In this document: positions 5,725-7,261 of the stretch, one piece after another | How positions within the stretch are numbered: the first letter of the stretch is position 1 | Layout of the letters: every line of letters starts with the position of its first letter | NCBI GenBank assembly: GCA_003649515.1 | Contig: QMSC01000059.1 | Coordinates: forward strand, 1 to 7,261 | DNA from: Thermoprotei archaeon | GTDB taxonomy: Archaea; Thermoproteota; Thermoprotei; Thermofilales; B20-G17 | Direction: 5' to 3' | DNA length: 7,261 nt | Program-made: the position numbers and the translations under genes | The notes under the pieces: model-generated | Seen by the model: only the letters and a program-made list of their open reading frames with translations | Told to the model about the DNA's origin: nothing | Databases searched by the model: none

Positions 5725-6717
5725 ATGACCACGCCCTTAATAAAGGCTGAAAAAGTATCTAAGATATTTTCAGTTGGAGGTATGTTTGGAGCTAAGAAAT
5801 ATATAAAGGCTGTCGATGGCGTAGATCTAGAGATAGGTGAGAATGAAATACTGGCCTTAGTAGGTGAATCTGGATGCGGTAAGAGCACTCTAGGAAGATT
5901 AATGTTAGCCCTATTAAAACCGAGCTCCGGTAGTGTATCATATTATATTAATCACGAGTATAAGGATGTATGGTCTTTAAAGGGAAAAGAGTTCAGAGAA
6001 TATAGAAGAAACGCGCAATTGATTCCTCAAGATCCTTATAGTACACTTAATCCTATGAAGAAGGTAATATCGGCTCTAACTCCTCCTCTTCTACGGTATA
6101 AGATTGCAAGAAACAGAAGAGAGGCTAAAAAGATGGCTGCAGAGCTCTTAGAGATAGTAGGTTTATCTCCACCGGAAGATTTCTTCGAAAGATTTCCATG
6201 TAGGCTTAGCGGAGGTCAATTACAGAGAATTGCTATAGCTAGAGCCATAAGTGTAAAACCGAAATTCATAGTAGCTGATGAAGCAGTTTCAATGTTAGAT
6301 GCCTCCCTGAGGATAGAGATTTTAAATCTACTCTTAAATATCAGAAAGAGCCTAAAGACTGCCTACTTGTTTATTACGCATGATCTTGCTATTGCTAGGT
6401 ATTTCGCTAGAAATGAGAGAATAGCTATAATGTACCTAGGTAATATAGTCGAAATGGGAAGAACTGAAGAAATCATCCAGAATCCTCTTCATCCCTATAC
6501 ACAGACTCTATTAGCAACAGTTCCAATACCAGATCCTAAACTAGCTAGAAAAAGAGAACTACCTAAACTGAGGAGTCTGGAGATACCCAGTCTCATATCC
6601 CCTCCCCCTGGATGTAAGTTTAATACCAGATGTCCCTATGCCGAGAGTATATGTGAGAAGAAGGTTCCAGAGTTAAAAGAAGTAAAAGGACGCTTAGTAG
6701 CCTGTCACCTATTCTAA
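5725..6717 (+). CDS. ABC transporter ATP-binding protein, DppF/OppF type
   Basis: This 330-residue cytoplasmic ATPase powers the importer, normally as one half of an unequal pair. The motifs are complete and in order: Walker A GESGCGKST (47-55), Q-loop LIPQDPYSTLNP (99-110, Gln 102), signature LSGGQLQR (161-168), Walker B FIVADE (181-186, catalytic Glu 186), D-loop SMLD, and switch His 219 in FITHD. The Walker B end reads DEAVSMLD where the family usually has DEPVSMLD or DEPVSALD, a minor change outside the catalytic residues. The C-terminal oligopeptide-type extension has NPLHPYTQTLLATVP and then four Cys (297, 303, 310, 327) in GCKFNTRC..C..C; in the homologous DppD of Thermoanaerobacter tengcongensis these bind a 4Fe-4S cluster. 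STLNP after the Q-loop and the 330-residue length favour the F subfamily, though D and F are hard to separate. It is the last gene of the operon; its D-type partner is not on the same strand. Confidence 0.93.
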   Translation: MTTPLIKAEKVSKIFSVGGMFGAKKYIKAVDGVDLEIGENEILALVGESGCGKSTLGRLMLALLKPSSGSVSYYINHEYKDVWSLKGKEFREYRRNAQLIPQDPYSTLNPMKKVISALTPPLLRYKIARNRREAKKMAAELLEIVGLSPPEDFFERFPCRLSGGQLQRIAIARAISVKPKFIVADEAVSMLDASLRIEILNLLLNIRKSLKTAYLFITHDLAIARYFARNERIAIMYLGNIVEMGRTEEIIQNPLHPYTQTLLATVPIPDPKLARKRELPKLRSLEIPSLISPPPGCKFNTRCPYAESICEKKVPELKEVKGRLVACHLF

Positions 6718-6725
6718 TATTCTAT

Positions 6726-6787
6726 AACAGGACACTAAAATACCCGAAAGGGATACCCTGGAGCAACAGCAAGCTGAGGGCTCTGTT
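6726..6787 (+). ncRNA. Candidate folded RNA element in the operon 3' region
   Basis: Nine bases after the ATPase gene lies a GC-richer, foldable segment. AACAG (6726-6730) can pair with CTGTT (6783-6787) and enclose two hairpins: CCC-GAAA-GGG (6743-6752), with a GNRA tetraloop, and CCCT..AGC / GCT.AGGG (6756-6780), with loop AACAGCAA. Because the triplets alternate CCC, GGG, CCC, GGG, other pairings compete, such as GGG-ATA-CCC (6750-6758). It may be a 3' processing or stabilising element of the operon mRNA or a separate small RNA. No T-run follows directly, so it does not look like a simple terminator. I recognise no known family; signal-recognition-particle, C/D and hammerhead RNAs were considered and do not fit. 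Confidence 0.3.
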
Positions 6788-6822
6788 CTAAAAGACGTAA
6801 TATTGGCCTATCTATCTAAGTG

Positions 6823-6836
6823 TTTAAGATCTTAAA
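6823..6836. repeat. 14-bp perfect palindrome in the convergent intergenic region
   Basis: TTTAAGATCTTAAA reads the same on both strands. It lies 38 bases from the end of the minus-strand ATPase gene. It could be a protein-binding dyad or part of a two-way terminator; in AT-rich DNA a chance palindrome is also possible. Confidence 0.3.
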
Positions 6837-6854
6837 TGTGTCAGAAGCACCAAT

Positions 6855-6871
6855 CCTATTTTAGGTAAAAA
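6855..6871 (-). terminator. T-run and small hairpin after the minus-strand ATPase
   Basis: On the minus strand the stop codon (complement of 6874-6876) is followed within two bases by TTTTT (complement of 6867-6871) and then a 4-bp hairpin CCTA/TAGG (6855-6865). The T-run alone is a plausible archaeal stop signal. On the plus strand the same segment offers TTTT (6859-6862), so both convergent transcripts may end here. Confidence 0.35.
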
Positions 6872-6873
6872 TG

Positions 6874-7261
6874 CTAACTGTATAGGTGACAGGCCACTAA
6901 GTGCCCCCCTCCTAGATCTATTAGTTCGGGCTTGCGCTCTTTGCATATCTCCATTCTATGTGGACATCTTGGATGAAATTTACATCCAGGTGGAGGATTT
7001 ACAGGATCGGGTATTGGCCCAGGCAGTGGTTTAAGATCCTCCAAGGGGCCTGTTATTGAAGGTATGGCCTTTAGTAGCGCCTTTGTATATGGATGCTTAG
7101 GCTCATAGAATATTTTATAGGTATCTGCAATCTCTACCATATTGCCTAGATACATAATAGCTATTCTATCGGCTATTTCAGCAAGGACTGCTAAATCATG
7201 TGTTATAAATATCATTGTAAGTCCTGTTTTCTCATGTATCTTCTTTAGAAGTCTAATTATA
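6874..7261 (-). CDS. ABC transporter ATP-binding protein, DppD/OppD type, C-terminal part
   Basis: The last 128 residues and the stop are visible; the N-terminal part with Walker A, signature and Walker B lies beyond 7261. The frame continues upstream of the ATG at 7213-7215 (IIRLLKKIHEKTGLT before it), so that Met is internal: it lies in the switch strand MIFITHDLAVLAEIADRIAI, with the switch His in ITHD. Then come MYLGNMVEIADTYKIF, KHPYTKALLKAIPSI, and the C-terminal four-Cys motif GCKFHPRC-6-C-17-C, expected to hold a 4Fe-4S cluster as in DppD proteins. ADRIAIMYLG and PSITGPLEDLKPLPGPIPDP favour the D subfamily. It could supply the second ATPase for the plus-strand operon, which has only an F-type one, or belong to another transporter operon reading leftward. 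Its orientation, tail to tail with the F-type gene, is unusual for opp/dpp loci. Confidence 0.92.
   Translation of the reverse strand, partial: IIRLLKKIHEKTGLTMIFITHDLAVLAEIADRIAIMYLGNMVEIADTYKIFYEPKHPYTKALLKAIPSITGPLEDLKPLPGPIPDPVNPPPGCKFHPRCPHRMEICKERKPELIDLGGGHLVACHLYS

Larger units (their letters stand above)
6693..6901. repeat. 20-bp inverted repeat formed by the two ATPase gene ends
   Basis: CTTAGTAGCCTGTCACCTAT (6693-6712) and the reverse complement of 6882-6901 agree at 19 of 20 bases. Both arms encode LVACHL at the C-termini of the two convergent ATPases, so protein conservation explains part of it. The codons match unusually well compared with the preceding part of these domains. 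The arms are 169 bases apart and enclose the convergent intergenic region. Confidence 0.6.

Noticed and set aside
6743..6780. Hammerhead ribozyme or signal-recognition-particle RNA core (GAAA and CTGA present)
   Set aside because: CTGA is followed by GGG rather than NGA, the order of core elements is wrong, and the segment is far too short for the SRP RNA.
1..7261. CRISPR array, insertion sequence, tRNA or rRNA gene
   Set aside because: No regularly spaced repeats, transposase motifs, tRNA cloverleaf or ribosomal RNA sequence could be found by reading both strands.

Overview
This window looks like a piece of chromosome from a hyperthermophilic archaeon, most likely a crenarchaeote (Thermoproteota). 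It is AT-rich, arginine is coded mainly by AGA/AGG and isoleucine often by ATA. Genes are preceded by archaeal TATA boxes (TTTATAAG, TTAAATA) and one start has an AGGTGAT Shine-Dalgarno site. The substrate-binding protein has an archaeal build, with an N-terminal signal peptide and a C-terminal membrane anchor. No species is claimed.

Layout. Positions 2-481 are the 3' end of a plus-strand gene for a winged-helix DNA-binding protein. An 855-base stretch without an intact annotated gene follows. It holds several hairpins, a candidate small RNA with its own TATA box, a 65-base nested inverted repeat and a T-run (about 775-896), and on the minus strand a 95-codon reading frame with no ATG, GTG or TTG (875-1162), probably a gene remnant. 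Positions 1337-3466 encode a peptide/oligosaccharide-type (SBP family 5) binding protein with its own promoter and a T-rich terminator. A 342-base spacer leads to a tight operon of two permeases and one ATPase (3809-6717). After 156 bases with a compact foldable element, the 3' end of a second Opp/Dpp-type ATPase is read on the opposite strand (6874-7261) and runs out of the window.

How the genes work together. The binding protein would capture an extracellular oligopeptide or oligosaccharide and deliver it to the two permeases, driven by a pair of ATPases. Only one ATPase lies in the operon. The second kind of ATPase these systems normally need is present but convergent, either because it was inverted or because it belongs to a neighbouring operon. 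The binding-protein and permease promoters share a 16-base element (14/16 identical) in opposite orientations over the TATA box, which suggests joint regulation. The binding protein is unusually rich in tryptophan (about 37 of 709 residues), so a sugar ligand is as plausible as a peptide.

The protein-coding content is a standard Opp/Dpp ABC importer. The less ordinary material is in the intergenic regions and in the broken gene order.
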